This document shows, in pieces, positions 29,760 through 41,591 of a DNA stretch of 64,000 nt. Origin of the DNA: Proteus cibi (lineage in GTDB: Bacteria; Pseudomonadota; Gammaproteobacteria; Enterobacterales; Enterobacteriaceae). The stretch spans positions 167,220 to 231,219 of the forward strand of contig NZ_PENW01000031.1 of assembly GCF_003144405.1 (NCBI RefSeq). The letters are read 5' to 3'. The translations under genes and the position numbers were made by a program. The notes beneath the pieces are model-generated. The model was not told where the DNA came from and ran no database searches. It saw only the letters and a list, made by a program, of their open reading frames with translations. Within the stretch, counting starts at the first letter, position 1. Each line of letters opens with the position of its first letter.

Positions 29760-30497
29760 TTACAATTTATTGGAATAATAATACCCAACGAATTTTAACA
29801 GCTTAAATTGGCGCTTAATTCGACTTGGTTGTGATAACAAACGATATAACCACTCTAGTCCAAGATTTTGCCATGCTTTCGGTGCTCTTTTAACATGGCC
29901 TGTAAATACGTCATAAGTTCCGCCAACGCCCATGTATAAAGCATCAGGATAAATTTCACGACATGCACGAATAAATAACTCTTGCTTAGGTGATCCCATG
30001 GCAATAGTCACTATCTTCGCACCAGAGGCCTTTATACGCTCAAATAACGCCTCTCTATCTTGTGGCGTGAAATAACCGTTCTGACTCCCCACAATATTTA
30101 CGTTCCACTGTGCTTTAAGTTTGTCTTCAGTTTGAGAAAGAATGTCCGGTTTACCACCGACAAGAAAGACAGGGGTTCCCTCTTTACCCGCTCTTTCCAT
30201 TAACGCTTCCCATAAATCGGCACCGGCAATACGAGAAACATTTGCATCAGGATATTTGCGACGAATACCTCGTACGACACTGATACCATCTGCATAAAGA
30301 TAATCAGCTTCATTGAGTAGCGCATTGAGGGCTGAATCTGTTTCTGCGGTGAGAATTTTTTCTGCATTAATGGCAATCAGAGAACCACTTTTTATTTGTG
30401 CTCCTTCATAGAGATAATCCAGAAAATGAGCCATATCGCGAAATCCCCAGATATTATGTCCACGGATTGAATACTTCGGAATTGAATTGGGTCCCAT
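29760..30497 (-). CDS. wecG: UDP-ManNAcA transferase WecG (ECA lipid II synthesis)
   Basis: GT26 enzyme that adds N-acetylmannosaminuronic acid to lipid I of enterobacterial common antigen at the cytoplasmic face. 245 aa. Motifs [24 protein letters not shown] and [17 protein letters not shown] are conserved. I chose the ATG at 30497 (AGGA upstream); it shares bases with the wzyE stop (TAATG). It is the last gene of the operon. Confidence 0.96.
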   Translation of the reverse strand: MGPNSIPKYSIRGHNIWGFRDMAHFLDYLYEGAQIKSGSLIAINAEKILTAETDSALNALLNEADYLYADGISVVRGIRRKYPDANVSRIAGADLWEALMERAGKEGTPVFLVGGKPDILSQTEDKLKAQWNVNIVGSQNGYFTPQDREALFERIKASGAKIVTIAMGSPKQELFIRACREIYPDALYMGVGGTYDVFTGHVKRAPKAWQNLGLEWLYRLLSQPSRIKRQFKLLKFVGYYYSNKL

Positions 30498-31864
30498 TAC
30501 TTTTCCTTTTTCTCTAAACAACGAGGTTCACTTTGTATTTGACGAGTGACGTAATTACGCACTAATCCCGCACTTTCAAATAACCAATAAAGCAGTTTGG
30601 CGATGACCAAACATAAACCAAAAATTAAACAGAAAAACACAACGCGAGAAACGAAAGAATCAACACCTTCCCGCGCCAAAACAATCATATTAAAAATAGC
30701 CCCAAAGCAAAAAGCTTGCAAAATAGCCGATTTATAACGGTTGCTTTCATTAAGCCCTTGCTGATATAGCCAATCAAACCACTTAATAATCAATCCTACG
30801 ACAATTGCACCTAATGGGATAAAGACAATGCCTCCCATGACAACCAATGAACCAATTAAGGTCGGTGAAATAGCAAGACCCGCATGGTAATTAAGCACTT
30901 CCCATGTAAAGTAATTTGCCGAATTTAGTACAACGTCAGGGCGTTCTGGCCATACCCAAGAAGGAATAAAGACATAAAAATCACGAATTATCGGTGCCAG
31001 TCCTTGAAACTCAATCTTGTCATAATTATTAAGTAACAAAGCGAGGTTTTCCCAAGGAGAGAACGTATCACGAGTAAGGTATAAGAAAGTATAGAATGCC
31101 TCGGCACCACTCACATCAAGCCCATAGCGTTTTAATGCCAACCAGAACATTCCAACGATGCTCATAACCCCTGCTGCAACCAGCATCCACAAGGTTATCC
31201 AGCCACGAACAATACCAATAAACAAAAACAGTGCAAACGCGATGATGATATTAGCGCGAGTTCCACCTACGATAATGTAAGTTAAAATCCCGAACCCCAC
31301 TGTTGCACAAAGGAAGAAAATCCAGCGTTGTTGAGTTGGTTTTAAGAAATAAACCACCAGCATTGCGGGAATAAAGAAATAGAAAAAGCGTTTAAGTGCG
31401 ACACCTGACACTTGGCTTGAAAAAATTTGGCTATACGTTTTGAGCTTAAAGAGTAAAAAGCCATTTTGTAGAAAGAAAATTCCCACAGTAACAAATGCAA
31501 TTAATGCCAATAAAATCCAAGTGAGATTGGTTTCTACTCTATTCATCGTAAATAACGACCTAGAAGAGCCGTCAACCGATTTTCTCAACCTCACCTTATA
31601 GGTAACATAATAAATTGCGTAGAAGCTGGTAGAAGCTAATAGCGCGTATAATAATGAATCAACAGGTACAACGGCGACATCAAATTGGAATACCAACATA
31701 CAAGTCAGTGGAAAACCAAAATAAAAGGTCAGCAGATAAAGCATTGAGAAAAAAACATTAAAATTAAAGCGAACTCGACGAAACTCTTGATAAGTCAGCA
31801 ATAAAATAAAACTTAAAGAGATAAAATAAACAAGTGTTAAGCCACCCAGTTCCGCCAATGTCAT
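30497..31864 (-). CDS. wzyE: ECA polymerase WzyE
   Basis: Inner-membrane protein with about 11 membrane segments that polymerises ECA repeat units on the periplasmic side. 455 aa. Conserved stretches are [18 protein letters not shown] at the N-terminus, [12 protein letters not shown], and [15 protein letters not shown] chose the ATG at 31864, which overlaps the wecF stop as ATGA; a longer frame upstream lacks conservation. Confidence 0.95.
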   Translation of the reverse strand: MTLAELGGLTLVYFISLSFILLLTYQEFRRVRFNFNVFFSMLYLLTFYFGFPLTCMLVFQFDVAVVPVDSLLYALLASTSFYAIYYVTYKVRLRKSVDGSSRSLFTMNRVETNLTWILLALIAFVTVGIFFLQNGFLLFKLKTYSQIFSSQVSGVALKRFFYFFIPAMLVVYFLKPTQQRWIFFLCATVGFGILTYIIVGGTRANIIIAFALFLFIGIVRGWITLWMLVAAGVMSIVGMFWLALKRYGLDVSGAEAFYTFLYLTRDTFSPWENLALLLNNYDKIEFQGLAPIIRDFYVFIPSWVWPERPDVVLNSANYFTWEVLNYHAGLAISPTLIGSLVVMGGIVFIPLGAIVVGLIIKWFDWLYQQGLNESNRYKSAILQAFCFGAIFNMIVLAREGVDSFVSRVVFFCLIFGLCLVIAKLLYWLFESAGLVRNYVTRQIQSEPRCLEKKEK

Positions 31865-32946
31865 TGCGGCTCTCCTGTACTCATCTCTATTAACTCTTTC
31901 CAACCGTCCGTAAAATTAGGCGCAAAGAAAGCGATATTTTGGCGTTCAAGCATCAGCAATTGACGTTTTGCCTCTTCAATCAGCGCCACATCTAATTTGT
32001 CACCCGAGAAAAAAACAGGCACATTTTGCTCAGTTAAGTCCTGCCAAAATGGGTTTTGACGACTAATAACAAAAGGGATCGCAAATTGAATAAGCAGACA
32101 AAGCGTGCCAATACCTTGCTGACGATGAAAAATAAAATAGCCTAAATCGCATGTTTTCAATAACGCAAGATAATCATCAAATGCCAATTTATCACGTAAT
32201 ATTTCAACCTGATTATAGGGAAGTAACTGGCTAGCGGCTTGGGCGACTTCATCAATATAAACGTGATTGTTGTCAGGATATCCCATTGGAACAATCACTT
32301 TTGCACGAGTGCCATATTGCTCTGCTATTGCCTGTAAAGCTTCAATATGACGATTCGATCTATCTCCTGAATTACCCACAATAATGGTCAGTTGTTTCTC
32401 ATCAATAGGCGCTTTTTCTGTCACGGTCAGCGCAGGGTCCATTCTTGTTGGAAAATAGAGCAAACTGGCTGGAATATTAACGTTAAATTGCGCAAAGTAA
32501 TTCAGATCACCTCGTGTACCAAATACTCGCCCCACACGCTTTTGAGCGAGTTTACGAAGAAGATAAAAGAGTCTAAATTTTAACTGCTTAGAATCCTGAT
32601 ATAAATCAGCACCCCAAATATGCCACCAAAATTGATGACGTTTAATCTTGCCCGTCAATAATGCCAACCAAATAGGCGCATTAAACTGACCTAAAAACAG
32701 GAATCGTTGGTGAGTATCCGCGTTTGCCAATGTGATCACTCTCTGTGCAACCTGCTTTTTATCAGCTAAACACTCAATATCTAAAGCTGGGTAGCTTTCT
32801 TGCAGTGAAGTATTTTTACTGGCAACGATAAAACGAGGTTTATACGTTAACCCCGCCTCAGTCACGAGGTGGTCGTTAAAAAACCGTAACATTGTGTTGT
32901 TATGATGCACAATGTCTGAACCTAGTACGTAAATCAAAGTTGTCAT
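31861..32946 (-). CDS. wecF: TDP-Fuc4NAc transferase WecF (ECA lipid III synthesis)
   Basis: GT56 enzyme that adds the third sugar, 4-acetamido-4,6-dideoxygalactose, to lipid II. 361 aa. [21 protein letters not shown] at the N-terminus, [14 protein letters not shown] middle, and [12 protein letters not shown] are typical. The ATG at 32946 overlaps the wzxE stop (ATGA). Confidence 0.95.
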   Translation of the reverse strand: MTTLIYVLGSDIVHHNNTMLRFFNDHLVTEAGLTYKPRFIVASKNTSLQESYPALDIECLADKKQVAQRVITLANADTHQRFLFLGQFNAPIWLALLTGKIKRHQFWWHIWGADLYQDSKQLKFRLFYLLRKLAQKRVGRVFGTRGDLNYFAQFNVNIPASLLYFPTRMDPALTVTEKAPIDEKQLTIIVGNSGDRSNRHIEALQAIAEQYGTRAKVIVPMGYPDNNHVYIDEVAQAASQLLPYNQVEILRDKLAFDDYLALLKTCDLGYFIFHRQQGIGTLCLLIQFAIPFVISRQNPFWQDLTEQNVPVFFSGDKLDVALIEEAKRQLLMLERQNIAFFAPNFTDGWKELIEMSTGEPQ

Positions 32947-34199
32947 TTGCGCCTGCAATAAATCACGAAAACAGAACTACAGAGAAGGAAGTAAATAATA
33001 TACGTTGCCATATAGGCTTGAGCTGCACCCAGTGCGCCATGCTCAGGAATAAGCCAACGCGAAAATAGCGTTAATAAGGCAAACTGGCTTACTTCTGTAA
33101 GGATATAAAAACGCAGTGCCGCTTTTGCAATGACAAGATAGCCAAAGACATAAGCGCCTACTTTTAAAACATCACCGACAAGTTGCCATGCAAATAAATC
33201 ACGCATAGCGACAAATTTATCTGAAAACAGTAACCAAATCGCAAAATCACGTAATAACCACACCATAAAACTCGCAGCCGCTACCGCCGGTAATACAAAT
33301 CTCAGTGATTTAACAATCTCTTTGGTAATATCACTCTTTTGCGTTAGGCGGGAGAGTGTGGGCAGTAAATAAACAGAAAAAGATGCGGTAATAAATTGCA
33401 AATAAGCATCTGAAATACTAGTCACCCCTTGCCAAATCCCCACGTCTTCCCAGCTATAGTGCTCAGCAAGTAAGTTACGCATCATGATATAAGCAACGGG
33501 TAAGGTTATCGATGTCAGTATTGCCATAATGGTAAACTTACCAAGATGACTTGCTATCGCCTTATCCCAATGGGGTTTAAGCTCGCTTAAAGCGAAGCGG
33601 TTACGCTTTACTACTAAAAATGTAGCAGGAAATAAAATAAGTGCAGGCACTAAGGCGAGCCCAATTAATGCACCGTGATAACCCGCAAATAAATAGCACA
33701 AATAATAAGCAACAACACCAATAATGCTACCCGCAATCACGGATAAGGCATTACCTGCCGCATCACGATAACCTTTTAATATGGCAAGAAAATAGTTGCT
33801 ATATGCTATCCCCATTTGAATAAAAGCAACGGCTCTTACAATATCCTGATATTGCTGATAATCATCACCAAATAACACTTGGCTAATAGAGGCAGAAAAA
33901 AGAAGAAATAAAATCGCTAATAGTGTGGAAAACAGTAAAATCATGAATGATGACGTACCTAACACTTTTTTACGTTGAATATCATCATCTTGATATTGTG
34001 CGATTAATTTCGTCACACCATTAAAAATACCCGCACCAGATAAGACGCCTAGTACGGTGATTAATTGACGAAAGTTACCCGCTAAACCGACCCCTGTTGG
34101 ACCAAAAGAAACAGCAAGTAACTTAACGACAAGCAGACCAGCCCCGATTTTTATCAGGGTTGATCCGGCTGTCCAAATTGAAGCTTTGGCTAATGACAT
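32943..34199 (-). CDS. wzxE: ECA lipid III flippase WzxE
   Basis: MATE/PST-type flippase with about 12 membrane segments; moves the undecaprenyl-linked trisaccharide across the inner membrane. 418 aa. The N-terminus [20 protein letters not shown] is family-typical. Two bases separate it from wecE upstream and it overlaps wecF by 4 bp. Confidence 0.95.
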   Translation of the reverse strand: MSLAKASIWTAGSTLIKIGAGLLVVKLLAVSFGPTGVGLAGNFRQLITVLGVLSGAGIFNGVTKLIAQYQDDDIQRKKVLGTSSFMILLFSTLLAILFLLFSASISQVLFGDDYQQYQDIVRAVAFIQMGIAYSNYFLAILKGYRDAAGNALSVIAGSIIGVVAYYLCYLFAGYHGALIGLALVPALILFPATFLVVKRNRFALSELKPHWDKAIASHLGKFTIMAILTSITLPVAYIMMRNLLAEHYSWEDVGIWQGVTSISDAYLQFITASFSVYLLPTLSRLTQKSDITKEIVKSLRFVLPAVAAASFMVWLLRDFAIWLLFSDKFVAMRDLFAWQLVGDVLKVGAYVFGYLVIAKAALRFYILTEVSQFALLTLFSRWLIPEHGALGAAQAYMATYIIYFLLCSSVFVIYCRRK

Positions 34200-34201
34200 A
34201 A

Positions 34202-35332
34202 TTAAGCAAAGAAGTCGCGAATATGACCAATAACAGTCTGTTGCTCTTCTTCTGTCATATTGTAGAACATAGGTAAACGTACTAAACGTTCACTTTCTTG
34301 CGTTGTGAAAATATCTTCACCATCAAAGCGGCCAAACTTCATACCCGCAGGGCTAGTATGCAATGACACATAGTGGAATACCGTTAAGACTCCGTGTTCT
34401 TTCATGTAATCATTAAATGCGGTACGTTGCTCAATATCTTTCAGTTTGATATAGAACATATGTGCATTGTGTTCTAACCCTTCAGGAACGACTGGAAGCG
34501 CCAATAAACCTTTTTCCGCTAATGGAGTCAATGCATCATAGTAAATCTGCCAAAATGCTAAACGACGCTCATTAATTTTTTCAGCTTCTTCAAGTTGAGC
34601 CCACAGATAAGCGGCTTGTAAATCCGACATTAAGTAGCTGGAACCAATATCACGCCAAGTATATTTATCTACCTGACCACGGAAAAATTGACTGCGGTTA
34701 GTTCCTTTTTCACGAATAACTTCTGCGCGATTGATTAAATCAGGATCGTTAATTAACGTTGCCCCCCCCTCACCGCCTGATGAGTAGTTTTTAGTTTCAT
34801 GGAAACTATAGCAACCAATATGACCAATCGTACCAAGCGCTTTGCCCTTGTAAGTTGACATGACACCTTGTGCAGCATCTTCGATAACAAACAGATTATG
34901 TTTTTTCGCAATCGCCATAATCGTATCCATTTCACATGCAACACCAGCATAATGAACCGGTACAATAGCGCGAGTTTTATCTGTAATAGCCGCTTCAATT
35001 TTTGTTTCATCAATATTCATCGTATCTGGACGAATATCAACGAAAACGATCGTCGCGCCACGTAATACAAACGCATTAGAGGTCGAAACAAAGGTAAAAC
35101 TTGGCATAATAACTTCATCGCCAGGCTTGATGTCTAATAAGATGGCAGCCATTTCAAGCGATGCTGTACAAGAGGGTGTTAACAGCGTTTTATGACAATG
35201 AAATTGTTCTTCTAACCACTTTTCACATTTCTTTGTGAAATTGCCATCACCACAGAGTTTGCCACTTTCCATAGCTTGTTTCATATATTCTAATTCTGTG
35301 CCGACAACCGGTGGTTTATTAAACGGAATCAT
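34202..35332 (-). CDS. wecE: dTDP-4-amino-4,6-dideoxygalactose transaminase
   Basis: PLP enzyme of the DegT/DnrJ/EryC1 family that makes the amino sugar precursor of Fuc4NAc. 376 aa. Lys181 in SFHETKNYSSGGEGG forms the PLP Schiff base; EDAAQG supplies the pyridine contact. One base separates it from wecD. Confidence 0.97.
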   Translation of the reverse strand: MIPFNKPPVVGTELEYMKQAMESGKLCGDGNFTKKCEKWLEEQFHCHKTLLTPSCTASLEMAAILLDIKPGDEVIMPSFTFVSTSNAFVLRGATIVFVDIRPDTMNIDETKIEAAITDKTRAIVPVHYAGVACEMDTIMAIAKKHNLFVIEDAAQGVMSTYKGKALGTIGHIGCYSFHETKNYSSGGEGGATLINDPDLINRAEVIREKGTNRSQFFRGQVDKYTWRDIGSSYLMSDLQAAYLWAQLEEAEKINERRLAFWQIYYDALTPLAEKGLLALPVVPEGLEHNAHMFYIKLKDIEQRTAFNDYMKEHGVLTVFHYVSLHTSPAGMKFGRFDGEDIFTTQESERLVRLPMFYNMTEEEQQTVIGHIRDFFA

Positions 35333-35333
35333 A

Positions 35334-36047
35334 TTATCCCCTGTATAACCAATAAGTGGTGCTCTCTATTAAGCCCCCACAGTGTGTATATAAACGCGAA
35401 GCTGCAATATTGCTGATCTGTGTTGCAACATATAAGGTTGAAATACCTTGTTGTTGACACCAATACTTCGCGGCCGACATCAGTTGTTTACCAATGCCTT
35501 GTCCTATTCTGTTGGGCATTACTGCGAGTAATCCCACTCTTGCTTCACTTTCAGATAGATGGCGTAAAGTGACAAAACCACTGACATTATTTTCAGCATC
35601 ATAAGTCAGTAAGCAGATATCATCGAACGTGCCTAACACTGCTTTTTTCACCCATAATGCATAAAAACGACTGCTATCACCTTCTTGATACCAAGGTGTT
35701 CTAAAACGACTTTGTACAAAAACGTTTGAAGCCGTTGCCATCAATAAATCGATATCCTCTTCATTCGCTTTTCTAAAACGATATTCTATCGTTTTCTTAC
35801 AAGCATTTTCTGTGCCAATTGAAAGTTTAAAATCAATTTCACCTTCCGCAAATTGAAAACCTAATTGACTGAGTTTATCGATGAGAGAAAGCTCATGAGA
35901 TGCGACTTTAGCTTGAACCACAGCAAAAGCGTCAAGCTGTTCGTCTGTTAACGCGGGCGCTTGTGTATCAAACTCAAGGCGCCCTGTTTTGAGGGAAAAA
36001 TACTCGCTTTCCCACTCAAGATAATTAATATTGGCGAGGACGGACAT
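35334..36047 (-). CDS. wecD: dTDP-fucosamine N-acetyltransferase
   Basis: GNAT-fold enzyme that N-acetylates TDP-4-amino-4,6-dideoxygalactose. 237 aa from the ATG at 36047; a longer frame to 36074 would run deeper into rffH. The acetyl-CoA loop [12 protein letters not shown] is visible near residue 180, and TAYWLYR-like STTYWLYRG closes the protein. It overlaps the end of rffH by 23 bp. Confidence 0.93.
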   Translation of the reverse strand: MSVLANINYLEWESEYFSLKTGRLEFDTQAPALTDEQLDAFAVVQAKVASHELSLIDKLSQLGFQFAEGEIDFKLSIGTENACKKTIEYRFRKANEEDIDLLMATASNVFVQSRFRTPWYQEGDSSRFYALWVKKAVLGTFDDICLLTYDAENNVSGFVTLRHLSESEARVGLLAVMPNRIGQGIGKQLMSAAKYWCQQQGISTLYVATQISNIAASRLYTHCGGLIESTTYWLYRG

Positions 36048-36906
36048 GTAATAAATCCAATAGATAGCGACCATAACCTGTTTTAGACAGTGATTTTGCG
36101 CTTTCTCTTACTTGATCATCACTGAGCCAACCATTGCGCCAAGCAATCTCTTCAAGACACGCCACTTTAAATCCTTGGCGTTTTTCAACCGTTTGAACAA
36201 AGGTGCTGGCTTCAATTAAACTATCGTGAGTTCCAGTATCTAACCACGCAAAACCACGTCCCAGTAGTTCAACGTTAAGCTCACCACATTCAAGATACAT
36301 CTGATTAATCGACGTAATTTCTAGTTCACCACGGATCGACGGTTTAACTCGTTTGGCAAAATCCACCACTCGGTTATCGTAGAAATAAAGCCCCGTCACT
36401 GCCCAGTTAGATTTAGGTTGCTCAGGCTTTTCTTCAATCGACAATACTTTGAAATCATCGTCAAATTCAACAACACCAAATCGTTCAGGATCCATCACTT
36501 GATAACCAAAAACTGTCGCACCACGTTCACGTTGAGCAACTTGTTTTAGTTTTGGGCTAAATCCTTGACCAAAATAGATATTATCACCTAAGACTAAACA
36601 GCAATGATCATCACCAATAAATTCTTCACCCAAAATAAAGGCTTGAGCTAAGCCATCAGGAGATGGCTGAACTTTATATTGAAGATGAACACCAAATGCA
36701 GAACCATCACCCAATAAGCGCTGAAATGAGGTCATGTCATCGGGTGTTGTGATGATCAAAATATCTCGAATACCAGCAAGCATCAGAACTGAAAGCGGAT
36801 AATAGATCATGGGCTTATCATAGATAGGCAATAACTGCTTCGATACCCCTTTGGTTATCGGATGCAGTCGTGTACCAGAGCCACCCGCTAAAATAATACC
36901 TTTCAT
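36025..36906 (-). CDS. rffH: Glucose-1-phosphate thymidylyltransferase
   Basis: Makes dTDP-glucose for the Fuc4NAc branch. 293 aa. The signature [11 protein letters not shown] and [15 protein letters not shown] are at the N-terminus. Of two tandem ATGs I chose the second (36906) because AGGA is then six bases away. It overlaps wecD. Confidence 0.95.
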   Translation of the reverse strand: MKGIILAGGSGTRLHPITKGVSKQLLPIYDKPMIYYPLSVLMLAGIRDILIITTPDDMTSFQRLLGDGSAFGVHLQYKVQPSPDGLAQAFILGEEFIGDDHCCLVLGDNIYFGQGFSPKLKQVAQRERGATVFGYQVMDPERFGVVEFDDDFKVLSIEEKPEQPKSNWAVTGLYFYDNRVVDFAKRVKPSIRGELEITSINQMYLECGELNVELLGRGFAWLDTGTHDSLIEASTFVQTVEKRQGFKVACLEEIAWRNGWLSDDQVRESAKSLSKTGYGRYLLDLLHVRPRQY

Positions 36907-36927
36907 CATTTATCCTTTTTTACTTAA

Positions 36928-38001
36928 TCAGTTCCCAAGCCCTAGACGTTCACCTGCATAAGAGCCATCTAACACACGTTTCCACCAAGTTTCGTTATTT
37001 AAATACCACAAAACAGTTTTACGAATGCCAGATTCAAATGTCTCTTCTGGTTTCCAGCCCAATTCAGCTTCAATTTTCGCCGCGTCAATCGCATAGCGCA
37101 GGTCATGACCGGGTCTGTCTTTCACATAAGTGATGAGATCGACATATTGAGCAACACCTTCCGGTTTTGCTGGATACAACTCTTCTAATAGCGCACAAAT
37201 TGTTTTAACAACATCAATATTGCGACGCTCATTGTGTCCACCAATATTGTAAGTTTTACCCGGTGTTGCTGTGGTTGCGACTAAATAGAGGGCACGAGCA
37301 TGATCTTCAACATAGAGCCAATCACGGATCTGTTCACCTTTACCATAAACAGGTAATGGTTTCCCTGAAATCGCATTTAAGATAATTAATGGGATTAATT
37401 TTTCAGGGAAATGGTAAGGACCATAATTATTCGAGCAGTTCGTGATCACCGTGGGTAAACCATACGTACGTAACCAAGCACGCACTAAATGGTCACTTGA
37501 CGCTTTAGAGGCAGAATATGGGCTACTTGGCGCATAAGGTGTGGTTTCAGTGAAGAAATCATCTGTACCTTCTAAATCGCCATACACTTCATCTGTTGAG
37601 ATATGGTGGAAACGAAATGCCGTTTTCTTTTCTTGTGGTAAAACTTGCCAAAAGTGACGAGCGGCTTCCAATAAGGTGTAAGTACCCACAATATTGGTTT
37701 CAATAAACGCAGCAGGACCATCGATGGAACGGTCAACATGGCTTTCGGCCGCTAAGTGCATAACAACATCTGGCTGATATTGAGCAAATAAGCGATCAAG
37801 CTCTGCGCTATCACAGATATCGACTTGCTCAAAGGCATAGCGCTCACTCTCCGCTACCGTTGCTAATGACTCTAAATTACCGGCATAAGTCAGTTTATCC
37901 ACCACAATAACGCTGTCATTGGTGTTTTCAATAATATGTCGAACAACAGCAGAGCCGATAAAACCGGCTCCACCTGTCACTAGAATGCGTTTCAACGCCA
38001 T
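36928..38001 (-). CDS. rffG: dTDP-glucose 4,6-dehydratase
   Basis: Second step of dTDP-sugar synthesis; extended SDR enzyme of 357 aa. The Rossmann motif [10 protein letters not shown] is at the N-terminus and the catalytic YSASKAS near residue 167; TDEVYG is present. It overlaps wecC by 10 bp. Confidence 0.97.
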   Translation of the reverse strand: MALKRILVTGGAGFIGSAVVRHIIENTNDSVIVVDKLTYAGNLESLATVAESERYAFEQVDICDSAELDRLFAQYQPDVVMHLAAESHVDRSIDGPAAFIETNIVGTYTLLEAARHFWQVLPQEKKTAFRFHHISTDEVYGDLEGTDDFFTETTPYAPSSPYSASKASSDHLVRAWLRTYGLPTVITNCSNNYGPYHFPEKLIPLIILNAISGKPLPVYGKGEQIRDWLYVEDHARALYLVATTATPGKTYNIGGHNERRNIDVVKTICALLEELYPAKPEGVAQYVDLITYVKDRPGHDLRYAIDAAKIEAELGWKPEETFESGIRKTVLWYLNNETWWKRVLDGSYAGERLGLGN

Positions 38002-39254
38002 ACTCCTTTAGTATCTACAATCCATTTTTGAGTGACTTTACTACCTGGGATCGCTTTAAATTGTTGGTGATCTACTAACATTAAAACAATATCAGCGTCT
38101 TTCAGCGCTTGTTCTGTTGATACTAACTCTGTGATCCCTTTCAGTTTTGTTGGTAGCTCATGAATATTCGGCTCAACGGCTAATGTTATACCACTGTGCC
38201 AATCCGCAACTTGTTTAGTGATATTCATCGCTGGGCTTTCACGTAAGTCATCGATATTAGGCTTAAAGGCTAAACCAAAGCAGGCAATCTTAATTTCGTT
38301 TGCACGTTTACCTGTCTCAGTAAGGCAATCTGCAACAGCGGCTTTAACTTGATCGATAACCCACACAGGTTTGCCATCATTGACCAAACGTGCAGTGTGA
38401 ATTAAACGAGATTGTTTTGGATTTTGTGACACGATAAACCAAGGGTCAACAGCGATACAGTGGCCGCCAACACCAGGACCAGGTTGTAAAATATTGACGC
38501 GAGGATGGCGGTTCGCCAAGCTAATGAGCTCCCACACATTAATATCTTGCTCAGCGCAGATCAGGGATAATTCATTAGCAAACGCAATATTAACATCACG
38601 GAAACTATTTTCAGTCAGCTTACACATTTCCGCGGTACGCGCATTAGTGATAACACATTCACCTTCAAGGAAAATCTTGTATAACTCGCTGGCACGCTCT
38701 GATGATTTACGGTTCATGCCACCCACAACACGGTCATTGCGGATAAGCTCTATCATCACTTGTCCCGGTAATACACGCTCAGGGCAGTAAGCAACATCGA
38801 TATCAGCATCTTCACCTTGTTGATGAGGGAAAGTTAAGTCTGGACGAGCTTCCGCTAACCACTCTGCCATTTTTTCAGTAGAGCCAACTGGTGAGGTTGA
38901 CTCTAGAATAATAAGATCACCTTTCTTTAATACAGGTGCGATAGAGCGTGCGGCTGCTTCAACATAAGCCAAATCAGGCTCATGCTCACCTTTAAATGGT
39001 GTAGGTACAGCAATAAGATAAGCATCTGCTGGCTGTGGCGTGGTGTAGGCTTTTAAATGACCTTCTTCAACGGCTTGTTTAACGACTTTATCAAGATCGG
39101 GTTCAACGATGTGAATTTGACCTTTATTGATCGTATCCACTGCATGCTGATTAACATCAACACCGATGACGCTTTTTTTACGAGAGGCAAAAGCTGCCGC
39201 TGTAGGTAAACCAATGTAGCCGAGGCCGATAACAGAAATAGTTTCAAAACTCAT
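37992..39254 (-). CDS. wecC: UDP-N-acetyl-D-mannosamine dehydrogenase
   Basis: NAD-dependent four-electron oxidation of UDP-ManNAc to UDP-ManNAcA. 420 aa. [10 protein letters not shown] binds NAD and the catalytic Cys lies in [16 protein letters not shown]. Its ATG overlaps the wecB stop (ATGA). Confidence 0.97.
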   Translation of the reverse strand: MSFETISVIGLGYIGLPTAAAFASRKKSVIGVDVNQHAVDTINKGQIHIVEPDLDKVVKQAVEEGHLKAYTTPQPADAYLIAVPTPFKGEHEPDLAYVEAAARSIAPVLKKGDLIILESTSPVGSTEKMAEWLAEARPDLTFPHQQGEDADIDVAYCPERVLPGQVMIELIRNDRVVGGMNRKSSERASELYKIFLEGECVITNARTAEMCKLTENSFRDVNIAFANELSLICAEQDINVWELISLANRHPRVNILQPGPGVGGHCIAVDPWFIVSQNPKQSRLIHTARLVNDGKPVWVIDQVKAAVADCLTETGKRANEIKIACFGLAFKPNIDDLRESPAMNITKQVADWHSGITLAVEPNIHELPTKLKGITELVSTEQALKDADIVLMLVDHQQFKAIPGSKVTQKWIVDTKGVWR

Positions 39255-40381
39255 AATGTCACCTGATTTTTTTTCAATGCTTCAAGAATACGTTGGCAGG
39301 CATGACCATCACCATAAGGATTTGTCGCCTTACTCATTTGGTGATACGCGTTTTCGTCTGTCAATAAAGAGGTTACTTCGCTAACAATACGTTTAGTATC
39401 TGTTCCCACTAAACGAACAGAGCCCGCTTCAACCGCTTCTGGGCGCTCTGTAGTGTCTCGCATTACAAGAACAGGCTTACCTAATGAAGGGGCTTCTTCT
39501 TGAATTCCACCAGAATCAGTCAGAATAAGGTAAGCATGGTTCATTAAATAAACGAATGGAAGATAATCTTGTGGCTGTATTAGCTTAATATTATCAATAC
39601 CATGAAGGATACGTTGAACAGGTTCACTCACATTAGGGTTTAAGTGAACAGGATAGACAACTTCGACATCTGGGTGTGCTAATGCAATTTCAGCTAAAGC
39701 TTGGCAGATACGTTCAAAACCACCACCAAAGCTTTCTCGACGATGTCCTGTTACCAAGATCATTTTCTTGTCAGGCTGAATAAATGGATAGTTTACCGCA
39801 AGCTCATTTAAGAGTGTTTGATTGCCCATCACTCTGTCACTTACCCAAAATAACGCATCAATTACCGTATTTCCCGTGACAAAGATATTTTTATCTGCAA
39901 CCGCTTCTCGTACCAAATTTAATTTTGCAGTTTCTGTTGGTGCGAAATGATACATTGCAAGATGTCCTGCAATGGTGCGGTTTGCCTCTTCAGGCCAAGG
40001 GGAGTAAAGATTACCCGTACGTAGCCCAGCTTCCACATGACCAACTGGAATTCGTTGATAAAATGCGGCTAAACTTGCTGCCATCGTCGTTGTTGTATCA
40101 CCATGTACCAAAACAACATCAGGTTGAAATGACGCTAATACCGGTTTTAACCCTTCTAAAATACGACAGGTAATATCCGTTAAATCTTGTCCTGGTTTCA
40201 TAATATTGAGATCGTAATCTGGTTGGATCTCAAAAAGATTTAATACCTGATCAAGCATTTCTCGATGTTGGGCCGTAACACATACCTTCGCTTCAAACGA
40301 ATTATCATTTGCTAAAGCGTGCACTAAAGGTGCCATTTTTATCGCTTCAGGGCGTGTGCCAAAAACAGTCAACACTTTCAC
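39251..40381 (-). CDS. wecB: UDP-N-acetylglucosamine 2-epimerase
   Basis: Interconverts UDP-GlcNAc and UDP-ManNAc. 376 aa, the E. coli length, when read from the GTG at 40381 ([18 protein letters not shown]); the frame is open upstream without conservation. [12 protein letters not shown] and [18 protein letters not shown] are diagnostic. Confidence 0.96.
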   Translation of the reverse strand: MKVLTVFGTRPEAIKMAPLVHALANDNSFEAKVCVTAQHREMLDQVLNLFEIQPDYDLNIMKPGQDLTDITCRILEGLKPVLASFQPDVVLVHGDTTTTMAASLAAFYQRIPVGHVEAGLRTGNLYSPWPEEANRTIAGHLAMYHFAPTETAKLNLVREAVADKNIFVTGNTVIDALFWVSDRVMGNQTLLNELAVNYPFIQPDKKMILVTGHRRESFGGGFERICQALAEIALAHPDVEVVYPVHLNPNVSEPVQRILHGIDNIKLIQPQDYLPFVYLMNHAYLILTDSGGIQEEAPSLGKPVLVMRDTTERPEAVEAGSVRLVGTDTKRIVSEVTSLLTDENAYHQMSKATNPYGDGHACQRILEALKKNQVTL

Positions 40382-40507
40382 AGTGGCTCTCTTTTTTTCG
40401 TTGTTATATCGCTTATTTTTGGGAAAGCAATATGCCCTTATTCTCAATACATCAGGTGCCGAAACACCTGATGTCCCGTTATTGTCATCAATGACAAAAT
40501 TTAATTA

Positions 40508-41566
40508 TTATTTTTTTAATGAACTGCGTCTTACTAATGCAACGCCTGCACCCGCTAAAACACCAATAGCGCCCCAAAGTACCATCATAAAGGCACGACG
40601 AGGACTATCACGTTTCACAGGATCTTCAGGGGTACGTAGAAAACGGTAAGTTTGGAAGTTATCTTGTAATTTTGCGCCCACAGCAAGGGTCGCTAACATT
40701 GCCGTATTTTGATCATAATCACTATCAAAATCAGCACCTGTTGCGACTAAAGTTTCTAGCTGTGATTGCAACAGAGGAACACCTAACAGAAACAGTTTAG
40801 AATCTGGTAACTCATCAATCGCAATTGAGGTTTGTTTTTGAGAAATCCCCTGTTTCTCAGCCACTTTGATTGATTGCTCTAATAAGTTAATTTGGCGTTG
40901 ATACGCAGATTGAGCCGCCATTTCTTGACGTTTAACTAGCGCTTTCATTGATTGAGTTCGAGTTGCCCAAGCCGTTATCACTTCATCATTAAGATGCGTA
41001 GATGCTCTCTTATTAGCAAAAGCAATATACTCATTTAATAATTGACTCGCTTCTTTTGATGTTTCCGCGATAAGTTTCAGTTGATCATTACCTAATTTTT
41101 TCTCATCAGCGGGCGTAAATTGAATATTGTTAATTAACTCATCCAATAACGCAGCATTAGCCTGTTCATCACTCTCTTTGCGCTGTTTGAAATAATCCGT
41201 TTGCAACCAAAACTCACGACGTGTATCAAACGCTGCGATTTGAGTAATAAACTCTTGATAAGCTTCATCTGAGATAGTTAACGCTGAGGTTTGTGCTGCT
41301 GGATTAATCTGTGTATCAAGATTGCGCAAAAACTGAGATTGCGAATAGTAACTGCCTAAGTTATTAATCGTTGGTTTCTCTGTCATTGCGATTGCACTCC
41401 ATTTAGGTTGCATCAAATAAGATGCACCGAGTGCAATCACTGCAAAAAGCAGAGCGAACCCTATAATCCAGCTTTTTCCTGACCAAAGTGCACAAAAAAG
41501 ACCTCGAATATCGAGTTCATTATCTGGCTGATTACCCTGTCGGGAGGCGTTATTTTCCGAGTTCAT
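40508..41566 (-). CDS. wzzE: ECA chain-length regulator WzzE
   Basis: Polysaccharide co-polymerase that sets ECA length together with WzyE. 352 aa from the ATG at 41566. A membrane span near residues 30-50 and one close to the C-terminus flank a periplasmic coiled-coil domain. NELDIRGLF and TPEDPVKRDSPRRAF are conserved. It follows wecA by 25 bp. Confidence 0.94.
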   Translation of the reverse strand: MNSENNASRQGNQPDNELDIRGLFCALWSGKSWIIGFALLFAVIALGASYLMQPKWSAIAMTEKPTINNLGSYYSQSQFLRNLDTQINPAAQTSALTISDEAYQEFITQIAAFDTRREFWLQTDYFKQRKESDEQANAALLDELINNIQFTPADEKKLGNDQLKLIAETSKEASQLLNEYIAFANKRASTHLNDEVITAWATRTQSMKALVKRQEMAAQSAYQRQINLLEQSIKVAEKQGISQKQTSIAIDELPDSKLFLLGVPLLQSQLETLVATGADFDSDYDQNTAMLATLAVGAKLQDNFQTYRFLRTPEDPVKRDSPRRAFMMVLWGAIGVLAGAGVALVRRSSLKK

Positions 41567-41591
41567 CACGTTAAAAAACCTCTGCTTTATA

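Noticed and set aside
40309..40649. Plus-strand frames across the wecB-wzzE junction
   Set aside because: They are shadows of the two minus-strand genes with no ribosome site or conservation.
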